This document shows, piece by piece, positions 37,490 to 61,239 of a DNA stretch of 64,000 nucleotides (positions are counted from its first letter, which is position 1; each line of letters opens with the position of its first letter). Origin of the DNA: Bolinopsis microptera (taxonomy: Eukaryota; Ctenophora; Tentaculata; Lobata; Bolinopsidae); assembly GCF_026151205.1 (NCBI RefSeq), contig NC_087075.1:248001-312000 (forward strand). Reading direction: 5' to 3'. Both the position numbers and the translations under genes were made by a program. The notes below the pieces were generated by a model. The model worked only from the letters and a program-made list of their open reading frames with translations, ran no database searches and was not told the DNA's origin.

Positions 37490-40049
37490 GGGGGGGGGGT
37501 CAACCTCATTTTACCTCATTTTACCTCATCCCAATTTTGCCTTTTTTGGCTGGCCTCATGAGGTAAAATGAGGTAAATCTCGGCAAAAATTTTTAACAGG
37601 TAAAATTCTCTAAATCGTCAATTTAGTCACGAAGGAGTATGGAAGGAGTTCTAAATGTGTACTCCTCTAATATAAACAGTAGGAAATGGTTAACTTTAGT
37701 CGAGGTCTCAGGTCTCTACAATGTCGGAAAGTTCCTGCAGGAATTTGCTCATTGCGCTTGAAGCGCAAGATTCACAGCGCCAAAAGCGAAGGTCGTAGAG
37801 ACATGAGACCTTGACTAAAGTTAACCATTTCATACCATTTCTATAAGAGTATGCCACTTTCAGAGTCCTAAACACACTCCCATATCTCTTAATCGTCAAT
37901 TGTATGAATTTTACATGTTAAAATATATCATCTTTTACTGATATCAATTTAGTTTAACACTGTTAGTTTTTAAAAAGAAAATAATACTTCACACCAAACT
38001 AACACACAATATGAGAATATAAAGAGGAAAGTTTTCTTGGAGACCTGAACCATCAAAATAGTGTACATTGCTGCTGTCATTGTCAAGACTCCAGAATAAG
38101 AGATTAAGAGGGTCTAGTTGTGGGATTATGCTGGATAACAGATATGATAAGTGGTAACATCATACAAAAGAATGTTAGCTTACTAAGGAATTTTCCTCTT
38201 ACCGAATTATACAAGAAGTTAACTAAGTTCCTCCTAGTCCTAAGCATTATCTTGTTTCAGAGGGAATGAGTGATTTAAAAAGATGAGGCCAAAGAGTTAG
38301 TTGTGAAGAAGTCATTTGTACTCTGTAATTTCTAAGCTAATTTTTTTCGATATTTATAGCTATTTACTGATCTTGTTTTGACGTATCAGCAAGAGATCAC
38401 TGGACCTCGTTAGTTGTTAGTCATGTTATGCTGATCCAGTTAGTGACGAGCTATGAAGTAATCATTCGACCTCATTTAATACTGATCCTATCAATGACGA
38501 GCTATGAAGTAATCAGTGGATCTCGTCAATGCTCATCCTGTCCAGACTGTCAGTGACGAGTTATGAAGAAATAAATGAAGACCTCATTAATTCCTTGTTT
38601 CAAGAAGATATTCCTCTGGTAACAACCCCTTCTGGCCTGCTTCTGAACATAATATGAAGATTCGAAAACCTAGTCTACCTAAATTGGAACTTGCTGACTG
38701 CATTGGAAAATGGAGAACAATCGAGAAATGATAATCAGTGCCCGGATATAATCAAAGTTGAATTCGGAATCCAAGGAAAACCTTATATTATCATATTGTG
38801 CGTTAGTTTGGTGTGAAGTAATATGTTCTTTTTTAAACTAACAGTGTTTTAAACTAAATTGATATCAGTTAAAGATGATATATTTTAACAGGTAAAATTC
38901 ATATAATTGACGATTAAGAGCTGTAGGAGTGTGTTCAGGACTCTGAAAGTGGCATACTCTGATAGCAATGGTATGAAATAGTTAACTTTAGTCAAGGTCT
39001 CATGTCTCTACGACCTTCGCTTTTGGCGCAGTAAATCTTGCGCTTCAGCGCAATGCGCAAATTCCTGCAGGAACTTCCCGAGATTGTAGAGACCTGAAAC
39101 CTCGACTAAAGTTAACCATTTCCTACTGTTTATATTATAGGAGCACACATTTAGAACTCCTTCCAAACTCCTTCGTGACTAAATTGACGATTTAGATCAT
39201 TTTACCTGTTAAAAATTGGTGAAAAATATGGGCGTGGCCCAAGTCAGTATTATACGAAACCGTAGACACAAAAAATTGTTTGGTTGTTCCTGATCCTATA
39301 GAGCAACTAATTAGAGGTGATATCTAATTATTTGAACGAAAAGTGGTTTTGTGAACCGCCCTTTATTCTACAGCGAATCATGAACATAGAACATGTACAT
39401 AAGAACTTAGAATTGTATGAAGTATGAGTTTATATGAGTAATTTATTATGAAATAAACTTTCACTATGCAATTTCGACTAAATTCATGTAGATATCCAAT
39501 CCAGTTCCATGCACAACTGTTGTTTACATAATTTGGTCTAGTTAGACACAATTTGTTTCAGAGTGACTCGATAATCGCAATATCAAACTAAGATATTATT
39601 TAAATGGTCCATGTCATGCAATGTGGAAATATCCCCATAAATTGGCAACTGCCAAAAACACTAAAGTTATTGCTAATTCCTTTACAAAACTTAGCAAGTG
39701 CTATTAACAATTTCCTAATGGATCGTGGAAATTGAAATGTTCAATTTTCTTTTCATAAATAATAATTATAATGCGAAGTTTTATTTACCCCAAGTTTGGA
39801 GAGTAAGTAGGTTAAACTGGGAATGCCCCTTCCCAGGGACCACATCACCCCTAATAAACCATTAAATATCATGGGAGACCATGCACAGCCTCGAATTATA
39901 GTATAATGACTTCGAATAAACCTTTTTTGTCTCTAAAAAAAGGCTTAGAAAACTAGATTTATTTACCTCATTTTACCTCATTTTACCTCATCCCAATTTT
40001 GCCTTTTTTGGCTGGCCTCATGAGGTAAAATGAGGTTGACCCCCCCCCC
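37490..40049. mobile_element. 2.56-kb TIR transposon with 8-bp target duplication
   Basis: Flanked by an exact 8-bp duplication aggtttgt (37482-37489 and 40050-40057). The ends are ten G then tcaacctcattttacctcat, inverted at the other end. Subterminal cctcatttta/taaaatgagg words are repeated in both orientations. Inside are nested inverted arms of about 430 bp (about 37585-38025 and 38795-39220). No transposase frame is visible, so it is non-autonomous. An 8-bp duplication is typical of hAT (also P) elements. It shares internal sequence with the element at 49661-50447. Confidence 0.85.
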
Positions 40050-40057
40050 AGGTTTGT

Positions 40058-40770
40058 AAGCCTGCCACGTTAGTGGGTAACTATTGTTGTTACGAATAAT
40101 ACTCTGCTACTCAAGTATATAATAATAGGCTATATTATGAGTATTGTTAATATAGGCTATATGAATATTATGAATATTGTTAATATTTGCTAGTAAGCTA
40201 ATTATCGACTCCTTAGTAGCCGGTCAGTGATCACAACAATATTTTTAGTTATCAGCTCTTATCAGCTTATTACTGGGTATAGCAATATTATATTGATTGT
40301 TAATTTCATTGTATCAGATGATGGCATGTTTAATGAAGCTTTGTTTGCTACGAAGGAGTGCTGCATGCAAGATTTGGAATGTAATTACCTTTTGAAGTAA
40401 ATTTTACATTTTCGGATTTAACTGATTTTACATTGTTTTTTTTTTTTCATTTCGAATCATCAAAACTGTCATGTACAATTCAGGCTGAAAATAAAGCTAC
40501 TGTATGAATTGAAAAACAATTAATTTTAAACAGTATTAAAAACTGTAAAACAATATAACACATATTCCGGAGGTGTTTACAATGATATTGGTACTACTAC
40601 ACTAGTGCACCTCCTAATATTGGTGAAATAATTTAATCAAACTGCTAAACATGGAACTTGTTCAAATTAGGTCAAGATAGCTGGCAAAATCCAGTTTGAC
40701 CACAACTACATAAATAGAGTAACAAGCAAAACATTATAAATATATCCTAAGGATTGAAATAAATATAGAG
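40058..40770. other. Region 3' of GAPDH, no gene recognised
   Basis: AT-rich unique sequence without coding frames. It lies downstream of GAPDH on the - strand. Confidence 0.5.
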
Positions 40771-40776
40771 TTTATT
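40771..40776 (-). terminator. Likely GAPDH poly(A) signal (AATAAA)
   Basis: TTTATT on the + strand reads AATAAA on the - strand, about 190 bp downstream of the GAPDH stop codon. Not verified by transcript data. Confidence 0.5.
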
Positions 40777-40804
40777 TAATCATAACAACACACAATACCA
40801 GCAC

Positions 40805-40964
40805 GTGTTGTGACGTCACAGTTACGTCACAACACGTGGTGCGACGTCACAGTTACGTCACAGTGTTTACTGTTTGGACACAGCACGTGGTGTGACGTCA
40901 CAGTGTTTACTGTTTACTGTTTGGACACAACACGTGGTGTGACGTCACAGTTACGTCACAGTGT

Positions 40965-40976
<12 letters not shown>
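40805..40976. repeat. CRE-containing repeats overlapping the GAPDH stop codon
   Basis: Three to four imperfect copies of cacgtggtgtgacgtcacag plus ttacgtcacagtgtttactg. The tttactgtttggacac word is the reverse complement of the last GAPDH codons (ATG TCC AAA CAG TAA), so the unit includes the end of the coding sequence. Confidence 0.8.
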
Positions 40977-52020
<11,044 letters not shown>

Positions 52021-53144
52021 GTTGTTCAGATGAAGGGAGAAACCTTGCTAAAATAGTTTTACTGTTACTAAAAACTTTATTGACTGAATAATTACTAATA
52101 ATATACATTTTTCATTTGATCTAATAAGTGTCCTCGTATAATAGTTATAACGTGAACTCATTATTAGATATCTCTATATACCTGTCTGGTCCAACTCCTC
52201 TGGCACAATTAAGCGTTTAGTGTGGTTTGCAAAGTTGAGCAATCAAAATTGATAGGGAATTGAAACTTAGAATGCATAAATTCGACACCTAGTGACACAA
52301 TGTGATGAAGTGTTTTTAGCAACTGCTCCTTCATAATATTTTGTACCATTTCTCAAAAAAGTCACACTTTCTGTGGTACACCCTGCTTATACAAATAATT
52401 ATATTTCAAATAATTATAGTTATTTAAATTTTAATAGAGAGATGGTTCAGCTGTTCAGTGGGCAATGTTTTAAATCTGACACAACCGAAACTTGTGTCGC
52501 AGAGATTTAGGACACTATAATTCAGGTAAAGTAGCCTGTACCTCATGTCACTTGGTGAGACATTAGGTAAGTCACAACATACAAACAAGCACAGATTAGA
52601 GATTATAATATATAACTTATACTGACTGAGTATAATACTGAATATTATAGGCTCCACCAATATAATATGTCACAGCAGTCCCGTGAGGATAATACGGTAA
52701 TAGTAATAATAATAATAATACGGTTCCATATTGTACCCCCCCCCCCCCCCCCCCAACCACTCACATCTACAGAACAATAGATAGTGGTGGGGACTGGGGA
52801 GGTACCCAATATTATAGTACACCTCTATATACACTGCACTAGACGCTCCAAACAAAGCGGTCAGGAACGAACTATAATCTGGTGACACACGACGAAATGA
52901 ACAGTCATTATTAAAGCACCCGTAATATTATACCATATTTAAATTTAACCGTGTTTAAAGTAATGTCTAACAGCTAGTTTAATGTAAACTCACACACTGA
53001 TAAACAGGTTTAAGCTGATAAGAAATGTTACACTGGCCTATCTACACCCTATATTAGACTGTACCAGCCCTATTTCACCAGCCCTATTTCACTTAACCAA
53101 ACATTTAAGTGTAAAGACAGTTCCTCTGACCACACCAAATAACA
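52021..53144. other. Upstream region of GAPDH
   Basis: Would hold the 5' UTR and promoter of GAPDH. I see no clear TATA box. It includes a poly-C tract near 52735 and an aataataat microsatellite. No coding frame recognised. Confidence 0.45.
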
Positions 53145-53350
53145 TGTAATAACATGTAATAACATGTAATAACATGTAATAACATGTAATAACATGTAAT
53201 AACATGTAATAACATGTAATAACATGTAATAACATGTAATAACATGTAATAACATGTAATAACATGTAATAACATGTAATAACATGTAATAACATGTAAT
53301 AACATGTAATAACATGTAATAATATGTAATAACATGTAATAACATGTAAT
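53145..53350. repeat. 10-bp minisatellite (aacatgtaat)
   Basis: About 21 near-perfect copies of a 10-bp unit; the only obvious variant is aatatgtaat near 53320. Reverse-strand frames (YYMLLHVIT repeats) are artefacts. Confidence 0.97.
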
Positions 53351-54346
53351 AACCTTTAAACACTCACTACACTTTAAAACCGAACTATCAAGTAAAGGAA
53401 AGTGCAAACTACACACAGAGAGTAAAAATGCAACCTGGGACTTCCTTGCTGTAAAGCTGTACAACAAACTCATTCAATTTAACCCCCAACAAGAATGTAA
53501 CCTGATATCAAGATAACAGAAATATTCGTATAATTACTGGCCATTCAATGGAGAGGAAAAAGAGATTATAATTATACTGATAGTTGATTATAATTAATAA
53601 ATATTGAGCCATTATCCACTTTTGAAAAATATGAATAATCCTATTACCTACAATGATACAGTAAGGAACCAACAGTTCAACACTAGAGGCAATGTTGGGG
53701 GCGGTATCCACAAAGCAAAACCACACCATCTGCCCTATTTTCTGTATTCTGTGCGTGATTTTGAAAATATGTAGAAACTAGTGTAACCCGGCCTATAAGA
53801 TCGCATAGTTTGCGAAGATAAGCTTCAAAATGTTGGCACACTACCAAAAAGAACGTAAGCAACTGATCGCAATCTAGAAATGACAGCTCAGTAAGTGGTA
53901 TTCTCATAGGATGGAGAACCTTCCACCGTCACAACGATTATCCTATAATATTACAAAACACTTTTGAGTACTAACACAATTGGTGGTACAACCAAGCAAG
54001 GAAACTAGATCTGGAACGTTCTAGAACATCCAACAAAACAGTATACAAGATTACTGAGGTCACTTCTAAAGTAACTCAGGTGTTTTCAATGACTAGTGAC
54101 TTGGGGCCACTAATGAGATTGTTCGGGATATTGTCCAGAATGTTCTATACCCTGTACTAGGTATCAAATAGAATTAGACAGAACAAACTTACTGAAGAGG
54201 AGGGATATTTGGTGAGCTGTCTAACTTAGAGATGGGTGTAATGTTATTATAACTTAGAGAGGGGGATAATGCTGTTATAATGCGTTACACACCACCTGCT
54301 CATACTACATTCTAGAATGTTCATTATTCTAGAATTTTCATATTGA
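53351..54346. other. Intergenic sequence
   Basis: No gene recognised. Near 54010-54150 there are several gttctagaa/ttctagaac-type words, but no consistent element. Confidence 0.45.
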
Positions 54347-54570
54347 ATATTCTTCGGAATCAATACTAATAATCCCAAAATGTGTGTCACTGTGTCTGTC
54401 TGTCTGTAGGTAATTTCTGAGCAGTTTAATTAAGACAACGGTAAGAGTTATGTGACTGGTTTTTTCGGTATAGTGCCGACAAAACTCTGACGAAGCCAAA
54501 TGATTAAGGTTTTCAAATCGGTCGTGGTTTTAAAGAAAGCAGTTCTATAGCAATTCTATATTATATTCTT
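54347..54570. repeat. Dispersed repeat, copy 2
   Basis: Related to 36418-36640: both share aatgtgtgt, a cggt(t/a)agagttat word, tggttttttc and aaaactctgacgaagccaa in the same order. Confidence 0.65.
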
Positions 54571-54744
54571 ACCGTTTTCTTGATTAAGCCGTTCGGAAAT
54601 TACACACAATTAATATCTTGCATAACAAGTAATATCTTGCATAATTAGTATAGAACAAACTCTGATGAACGGTAAGTGAGGAAAAGTTTTATTTAGTTAT
54701 TAATAATCAGTATGTGTATATTATATATTATATAATACTGATAC

Positions 54745-57700
54745 GATATGTTGCTCTATGCAACCCGCCATTTACCGGGTGCGAGGGGCCAGCAACTCCT
54801 CCACCTATCGGTACCAAATCGCTAAAGAATCATCACATAAAACTCAAGGACGCTATGTTTGGCCAGGATGACGGCAACTGGGCAAAGCCCTAGGGATCCA
54901 GTGCAGTGGCCTGATGAGAAGTGGGGATTCTCGTTATAACAACAGAGTTATTAGTCAACAGATCACTCACGTTGACACCGACTACAGCAAATCTAACCCT
55001 ATGCACTACAGCAAGAATTCTTTATATTTTGGAATATTTTATCCCTAGTCAGCTCATCTTCACAACCTTATCAACTCAGTCAGAACATTGATGAATACAG
55101 TCTTGACCTTTTAGGGGTTACAGAAACCCATATGCCAGGATCTGGAACTACCCTGCTAGATAATGGTAGTTTACTAATTCACTCTGGTAGGGCAGATGGT
55201 ATTAAGAGACAAGGGGTTGGCATATTTCTTTCCAAAAAAGTAAGGAACTCCCTTATCTCGTACACACCTAGATCTGAGCGGGTCCTGACAGCAAGGTTAC
55301 ACAGCAAACACCTCAACATCTCTGTAGTTGTAGCCTATGCTCCGATTGACGGTGCAGATGACAGTGAGAAAGACCTTTTCATAACGTTTTGTCAGACATG
55401 TAACATGTTTGGTGAACTGCCCCTACATGATCTAAAACTGTTACTGAATGACTTCAACGGAAACGTTACCTCAAACAGATATGGATTCGAGGGAGTCATT
55501 GGTGGGGAATCTCTCCATAGTTCATGGAGCGACAATGGGACTAGACGCATAGATTTCTGTGCAGCTAATCAACTTGTTATTGGTGGAACTCTGTTCCAGC
55601 ATAGAGACATCCACAAGGGTACATGGCGGTCCCCCAACGGTTTAACTGTGAATCAAATAACTTGTTAAATTGGTCAACCATGACTCATTAGCCAGACAAT
55701 CGTGGTCCATGAGGATATGTGGGATAATTTCAAGCAGACAGTTACTGATCATGATGTCAAGCAGACAGTTACTGATCATGATGTCAAGCAGACAGTTACT
55801 GATCATGATGTCTCGATGTAAGTGCAAGCAGACAGTTACTGATCATGATGTCTCGATGTAAGTGCTTGTTTCAAGCAGACAGTTACTGATCATGATGTCT
55901 CGATGTAAGTGCTTGTTTCAAGCAGACAGTTACTGATCATGATGTCTCGATGTAAGTGCTTGGAAAACGATCCCGGAAGGTCAAGGACCGGCACCTTTCT
56001 CAAAACACCAAGGACCTGCTGGTTCAACGGGAAAGGTTTAAACGGAGGGACCCTGCCTCTTACTATTCTAAGCTTAACAAACTAGTTTAAAAAAGCTCTA
56101 AAATCGACACAACAACTGGCCCATTAGAGTAGCAACTGATCTAGAGGAGGCGTCGAAGAATGGTCAACAACGGGAAGTCTGGGATAAGATCAAGAAGATC
56201 TCTGGGAAAGGGAAGAAAAAACAGACCATGACTGTTAGAGATAAAGATGATTACGGATCCACAGATCCAGAAGGAACGGTAGAAGGAGCTCTTTTCGGAG
56301 CTTCTTAACCCCCCATTTTAGTGGTTATTGGAAAGAAGGGAGACACTTCATACTGCAGGGCGACGTCATCTAAGATTCTCCAAATGATTATTCTAAAGAG
56401 AGTGTCTTCTTAGGGAGAATCAGCGTGGGTTCAAACGGAACCGCTCTTGCATTGATCAAATTTATTCAATCCGCACCATTATTCATAACTGTATTGAGTT
56501 TAACATTCCATTATATGTTAAGTTCATTGATTTTAAGGCTACATTTGATTCCATCAGAAGAGAGTTTAAATATGGTCGAGCATGAGACACTATGGGCTTC
56601 CTGAGAAGTATGTCAGAATCTTCCAGGCATTTTTCAACGGAACCATGAGTGCTGTTAGGGTTAATGGTGAAATGTCTGATTGGTTCTCTGTCAACTCGGG
56701 CACTGGCCAGGGATACATCCAGGGTCCTCCCATATTCAATTTCTGTCTAAACTTCGGAACCTTATTAGCTGAGGTTAACAAGGCGATTAGTCACGGGCTA
56801 TCTTGCAAAAGGAATTGAAGACCATGACTGTTAGAGATAAAGATAAAGATAAAGATTATTACACAGATCCAGAAGGAACGGTGGAAGGAGCACTTTACGG
56901 AGCTTCTTAACCCCCCATTATCGGTTGCTAACCTAGATGACCTCGATAGTGTGCCTTCATAACCGAGCTTTGATTACCTTTCCTGTTAGGATGGACCACC
57001 TACTAGAGACATGATTAGATATGCTCTGAAGAAACTTAAGAACTACAAGACTGCAATGGTTGATGAGATAACTAACGAGCAACTAAAGTATGGCGGATAC
57101 GCTCTTGTTGGTCAGCTTGAGCTATTGTTTCAGAAGGTATGGGAAGAAGAGGTGATACCTGATGACTGGCTGAAAGGGTTAATAGGTAGTGGTTATTGGA
57201 AAGAAGTGGTTATTGGAAAGAAGGGATACACTTCATACTGCAGTAATAATAGGGAATAACCCTGAGGGCGACGTCATCTAAGATTCTCCAAATGATTATT
57301 CTAAAGAGATTGGAGTGTCTTCTTAGGGAGAATCAGTGTGGTTCAGACGGAACCGCTCTTGTATTGATCAAATTTATTCAATCCGCACCATTATTCATAA
57401 CTGTATTGAGTTTAACATCCCATTATATTATGTTAACTTCATTGATTTTAAGGCTGCATTTGATTCCATCAGAAGAGAGTTTATATATATGGTCGAGCAT
57501 GAGACACTATGGGCTTCCTGAGAAGTATGTCAGAATCTTCCAGGCATTTTTCAACGGAACCATGAGTGCTGTTAGGGTTAATGGTGAAATGTCTGATTGG
57601 TTCTCTGTCAACTCGGACACTGGCCAGGGATACATCCAGGGTCCTCCCATATTCAATTTCTGTCTAAAATTCGGAACCTTATTAGCTGAGGTTAACAAGG

Positions 57701-58375
57701 CAATTAGTCACAGGCTATCTTGCAAAAGGAATTAAAGGGTGCAGAGGAAAAAGTTGTTATGGACACTGACTATGCCGATGATATGGCAGTGATGGATAAT
57801 ATTGAAGGCGGGTTGCAAGAATCCACCGACCTTATCGCTCACTACAGCACTTATGCTGGGTTGAAGGTCAACACCAAAAAGACACAGTGTATGGTTGTCA
57901 GTAAATGTGCGTCCCAGCGACCCTAAACCGAAGGAGACACTATTGAGTTGACAGTGGAGGGGGAACCTGTTGAACAGGCCAGTAACTTTGTATATCTGGG
58001 TGCCAACATTACTACATCAGTGGGAATGGTACTATCGACCGAGATCTTTACATCAGGATCCAGCGTGCCAATGGCGCGTTCCACCAGCTCTGGAAGATAT
58101 GGAACAGTAGAAGTATAAAAACACTTACCAAGATCCACATAGGCTGGATGGCATGTGTACTCGAGGATGCTGCTAGCTTTACAGGTGTTGACAACATCAG
58201 CCGAGATGCAGTACGACAGTTAGCTCTGAACCGAGTGGAATGGAGGAACCTGTTAGTGTTACACCGTACGGCGTACAAGGGATGTGTGTGATGCAGGAGA
58301 CTGGAGACCTCTTCATGTGGCACTAGTAGTAGTAGTAGTGTAACACATGTATGTATGTATGTAGTTCAATAATCA
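54745..58375 (+). mobile_element. Decayed non-LTR retrotransposon, RTE-like, rearranged
   Basis: An apurinic-type endonuclease fragment lies at about 55090-55667 (LDLLGVTETHMPG, then LLNDFNGNV, RRIDFCAANQLVIGG, RDIHKGTWRSPNG). It is followed by a short tandem repeat (agcagacagttactgatcat, 55725-55960). Reverse-transcriptase fragments then occur twice: 56390-56818 and 57270-57735 (FIDFKAAFDSI, HYGLPEKYVRIFQAFF, GTGQGYIQGPPIF), followed by the catalytic TDYADDMAVMDN at about 57760. Stops and frameshifts break every frame. A leader containing agaccatgactgttagagat precedes both RT copies (56222 and 56818), showing internal duplication. The 3' end is atgtatgtatgtatg, a microsatellite tail as in RTE elements. 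RTE assignment is by resemblance only; the 5' limit is uncertain. Confidence 0.85.
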
Positions 58376-59224
58376 GTAAAAATCACAGGTGTGCTATTTT
58401 ATTTTTATTATGATCAACAATAGACAACAAATTCAATTTTCTGTATACCATTTTAACAGATTCAACTTTAATATAATCTTCAAAATTAGCATAAAATTAG
58501 CATTTGAAAAGAAAAACGGTGTTTAAGATTTTACTTGTACATGTTGGTTGGTGGTTATTTAGTTTACCTTAGATCGATTTATCTTTTAAATTTATCCATA
58601 TAAAGCATAAATTTATAACTACGGTAAATAATACAGGGTGGGAGGATGTTCAAAGGAATTATCAAACTTTCTGGATGTGGGCTAAGTTTTCGGATTAAGA
58701 ATTGCCATCGAAATTGTTTAATTGCTCGATTATCAACCGACAACCGGTCCCTGATTTATTGCTTATTAACGGGGTTCACCCTAATTTGCTTGCGAAACTT
58801 GTTTTCGAAATAGCCAGTTGACCATCAAACTAGGGCTCACCAAACGTTTGAGGAGGACCCCAAACTGCCACTGGTGCCTGTGGTGCACACATGCCCAATC
58901 ATGCCAAATCAACTCAATAGCCCAAAATCCAGATTAAACAAAAATGGCTAAGGTATGAGCCAAAAAAGAGGTATGCCCATATTTGGACATAAGCACCAAA
59001 TTTGTTAGCTTTTGAATCATTTAAATTTGTCAAATTATATAAATATTTTCGAATGAGACCAACTTTATATGAAAGGTTAGCCTAAACTACATAATCTCTG
59101 TGATCTATAGCGTAATATCTGTTGAAATGTGGATACTAAAGCGAATAGACCGCCAAGAATTAACAAAATTGCCCATATTATATATCGGTCCACAATATTC
59201 GCAAAATAAAAGTGAACTTATCAA
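58376..59224. other. Sequence between two LINE copies
   Basis: AT-rich unique sequence; no gene recognised. Confidence 0.5.
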
Positions 59225-60570
59225 AATTCACTTTTATTACTCAGAGAGAATCAGTGTGGTTTCAGGAGAAACCGTTCTTGTATAGATCAGCTGTACTCAC
59301 TTCATTGTATAATACACAATTGTATAGAATTCAACGTCCCTTTGTACATAAACTTTATTGATTTTAAAGCTGCTTTTGATTCAATCAATCGTGACTTTAT
59401 TTGGAAAGCTTTTGAACATTATGGTCTTCCGACAAAATATATCAATGTTTTCAAAGCGTTCTTTAGAGCAACTGAAAGTGCAGTTCGTGTCAATGGAGAA
59501 TTGACAAGATGGTTTGATGTCGATTCGGGGACTGGACAAGGTGATGTGCAAGGGCCCCCTATTTTTAATCTTGTACTTAACTGGGGATTAGAACTTGCAG
59601 AGAAGTTTAAGAATATATCCCGTGGTTTTACACTTCAGTACAGACAAAGTTCCAGACAACCGGAAAAATGTGTCATTGATCTTGACTATGCTGATGACAT
59701 CGCAGGAATGGATGACACTGTTGAAGGACTGCAAGAAACTACGGACAATATTGCGAAATACTGTGGACTTGGGGGTTTAAAAATGAACGCAAAGAAAACA
59801 GAGATCATGGTCATTGGGAAAGATACATCGCAGCACCCACTCCCAGAGAATAGGACCATAGATATAACTGTCGATGGAAACTCTGCAAAGCAGGTCACTC
59901 AATTCACTTATTTGGGTGCCAAAATTACATCAGATGGCAAGATTGATAAAGAAATAAGTGTCAGGATTGGAAAAGCAACCGGAGCTTTTAACCAACTCAA
60001 CAACATTTGGAAGAATAAGAACATAAGCATTAACAACAAAGTGCGAATCTACATCGCAGCTGTTCTTACCATTCTGACCTATGGATGTGAGATATGGAAC
60101 ACGACTCAAGTGCAGACAAGAAGATTGGAGTCTTTCCATCAGTACTGCTTAAGAAGAATCCTGAGAGTGAGGTGGTTCCATCGAGTAAGTAATGAGGATG
60201 TTTTAAGAAGGGCATCGATAACTGCCCTTGCTGACATAATAACAACAAAACGGCTGCGTTGGTTTGGACATGTCAGTAGAATGCCTGAAGATCGGTTGCC
60301 CAACTATTTACTTGAATGGAAACCCAAGCATGGGAAGAGATCAAGAGGCAGGCCTAGGAAGAGCTTAAATGATGTATTCATTGAGGATGCTGAGCAGAGA
60401 TTGGATCGTAATGGACTCACGATTGATTGTATGAGAAGATTAGCTGCAGACCGAAAGGGATGGAGAAATGTTACCCGCCGAAGTTGTATAATACAAAGTA
60501 ATGACGCAGTCGACGCAGACTAATCCTTTTGGATGGAGATCTCGCCATGTAACATGTAACATGTATGTAT
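59225..60570 (+). mobile_element. 5'-truncated non-LTR retrotransposon with open reverse transcriptase
   Basis: An open frame of about 425 codons runs from about 59236 to the stop at 60521 (an internal ATG is at 59342). It carries RENQCGFRRNRSCIDQ, FIDFKAAFDSINRDF, SGTGQGDVQGPPIFN, DLDYADDIAGMDD (catalytic YADD) and LKMNAKKTEIM. The C-terminal part carries TYLGAKITSDG, LRWFGHVSRMPEDRLPNYL and KRSRGRPRKSLNDVF. The endonuclease and any ORF1 are missing, so it is a dead-on-arrival copy, but its frame is intact and so it is younger than the copy at 54745-58375. The 3' end is acatgtaacatgtatgtat, like the tail of the other copy, so they are probably the same or sister families. Confidence 0.92.
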
Positions 60571-61239
60571 CAAAATTGAAATAACTCAATCAGTTTTCAA
60601 TATTTTTGTTTGAAATTTTCGGAATCGATACAGAATCGCATTTTGACCTTATTGTGGGTGGCAATTGTTGATTTAGGCCTTAAACCTTAACTGAAAATTA
60701 TTTATTATCTAATATCTTACCAATTCTAGTACATCCAATAAAATTGGCAAGTGAAAGCAAAATGTCACTAGCACTGTATAGTAACAGTTGAAATAAAATT
60801 GCAAAGGCTTGGCCTGCACTGTGTGTGCTGCTAGAGTGATACTTAAGTTATTTGAATTTACGTATTCGTTTACTATCTGATTACGTATAATTTGATTAAG
60901 TATCAGTGATGACGCCAAGCTCATTGGTCACAGTTTTAATAACTAACGTAAGTCGTCACAAGAGTCAAGACAGTCAAACTTTGGCTTATTCGGGTTATTT
61001 ATATTATCTAGAATTTGATTAACTATGTACAATGTACGTCATACATTATTTATCTGGAACAAATTCATAAATTTGCTCAAGCTATACCCTTCCGGCTTTC
61101 ATTTACATTTAAAGTTAAGTAAGTAGAAACCCCTTCTAAAAATAAAACAGGGCTACAACTAATCAGCAAACAACAATAGTAGTTATCAATAATAGTAGTA
61201 ATCTGTAGTATTCAGGAGATTGTTGGTCTCTTGTTTCCA
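60571..61239. other. Intergenic region 3' of FAM241 homologue
   Basis: AT-rich sequence with no gene recognised; part is expected to be the 3' UTR of the gene at 61240-62975. Confidence 0.45.

Noticed and set aside
55132-55668. The endonuclease frame as a host gene
   Set aside because: It matches the APE-type endonuclease of non-LTR retrotransposons and is followed by broken reverse-transcriptase pieces of the same element.
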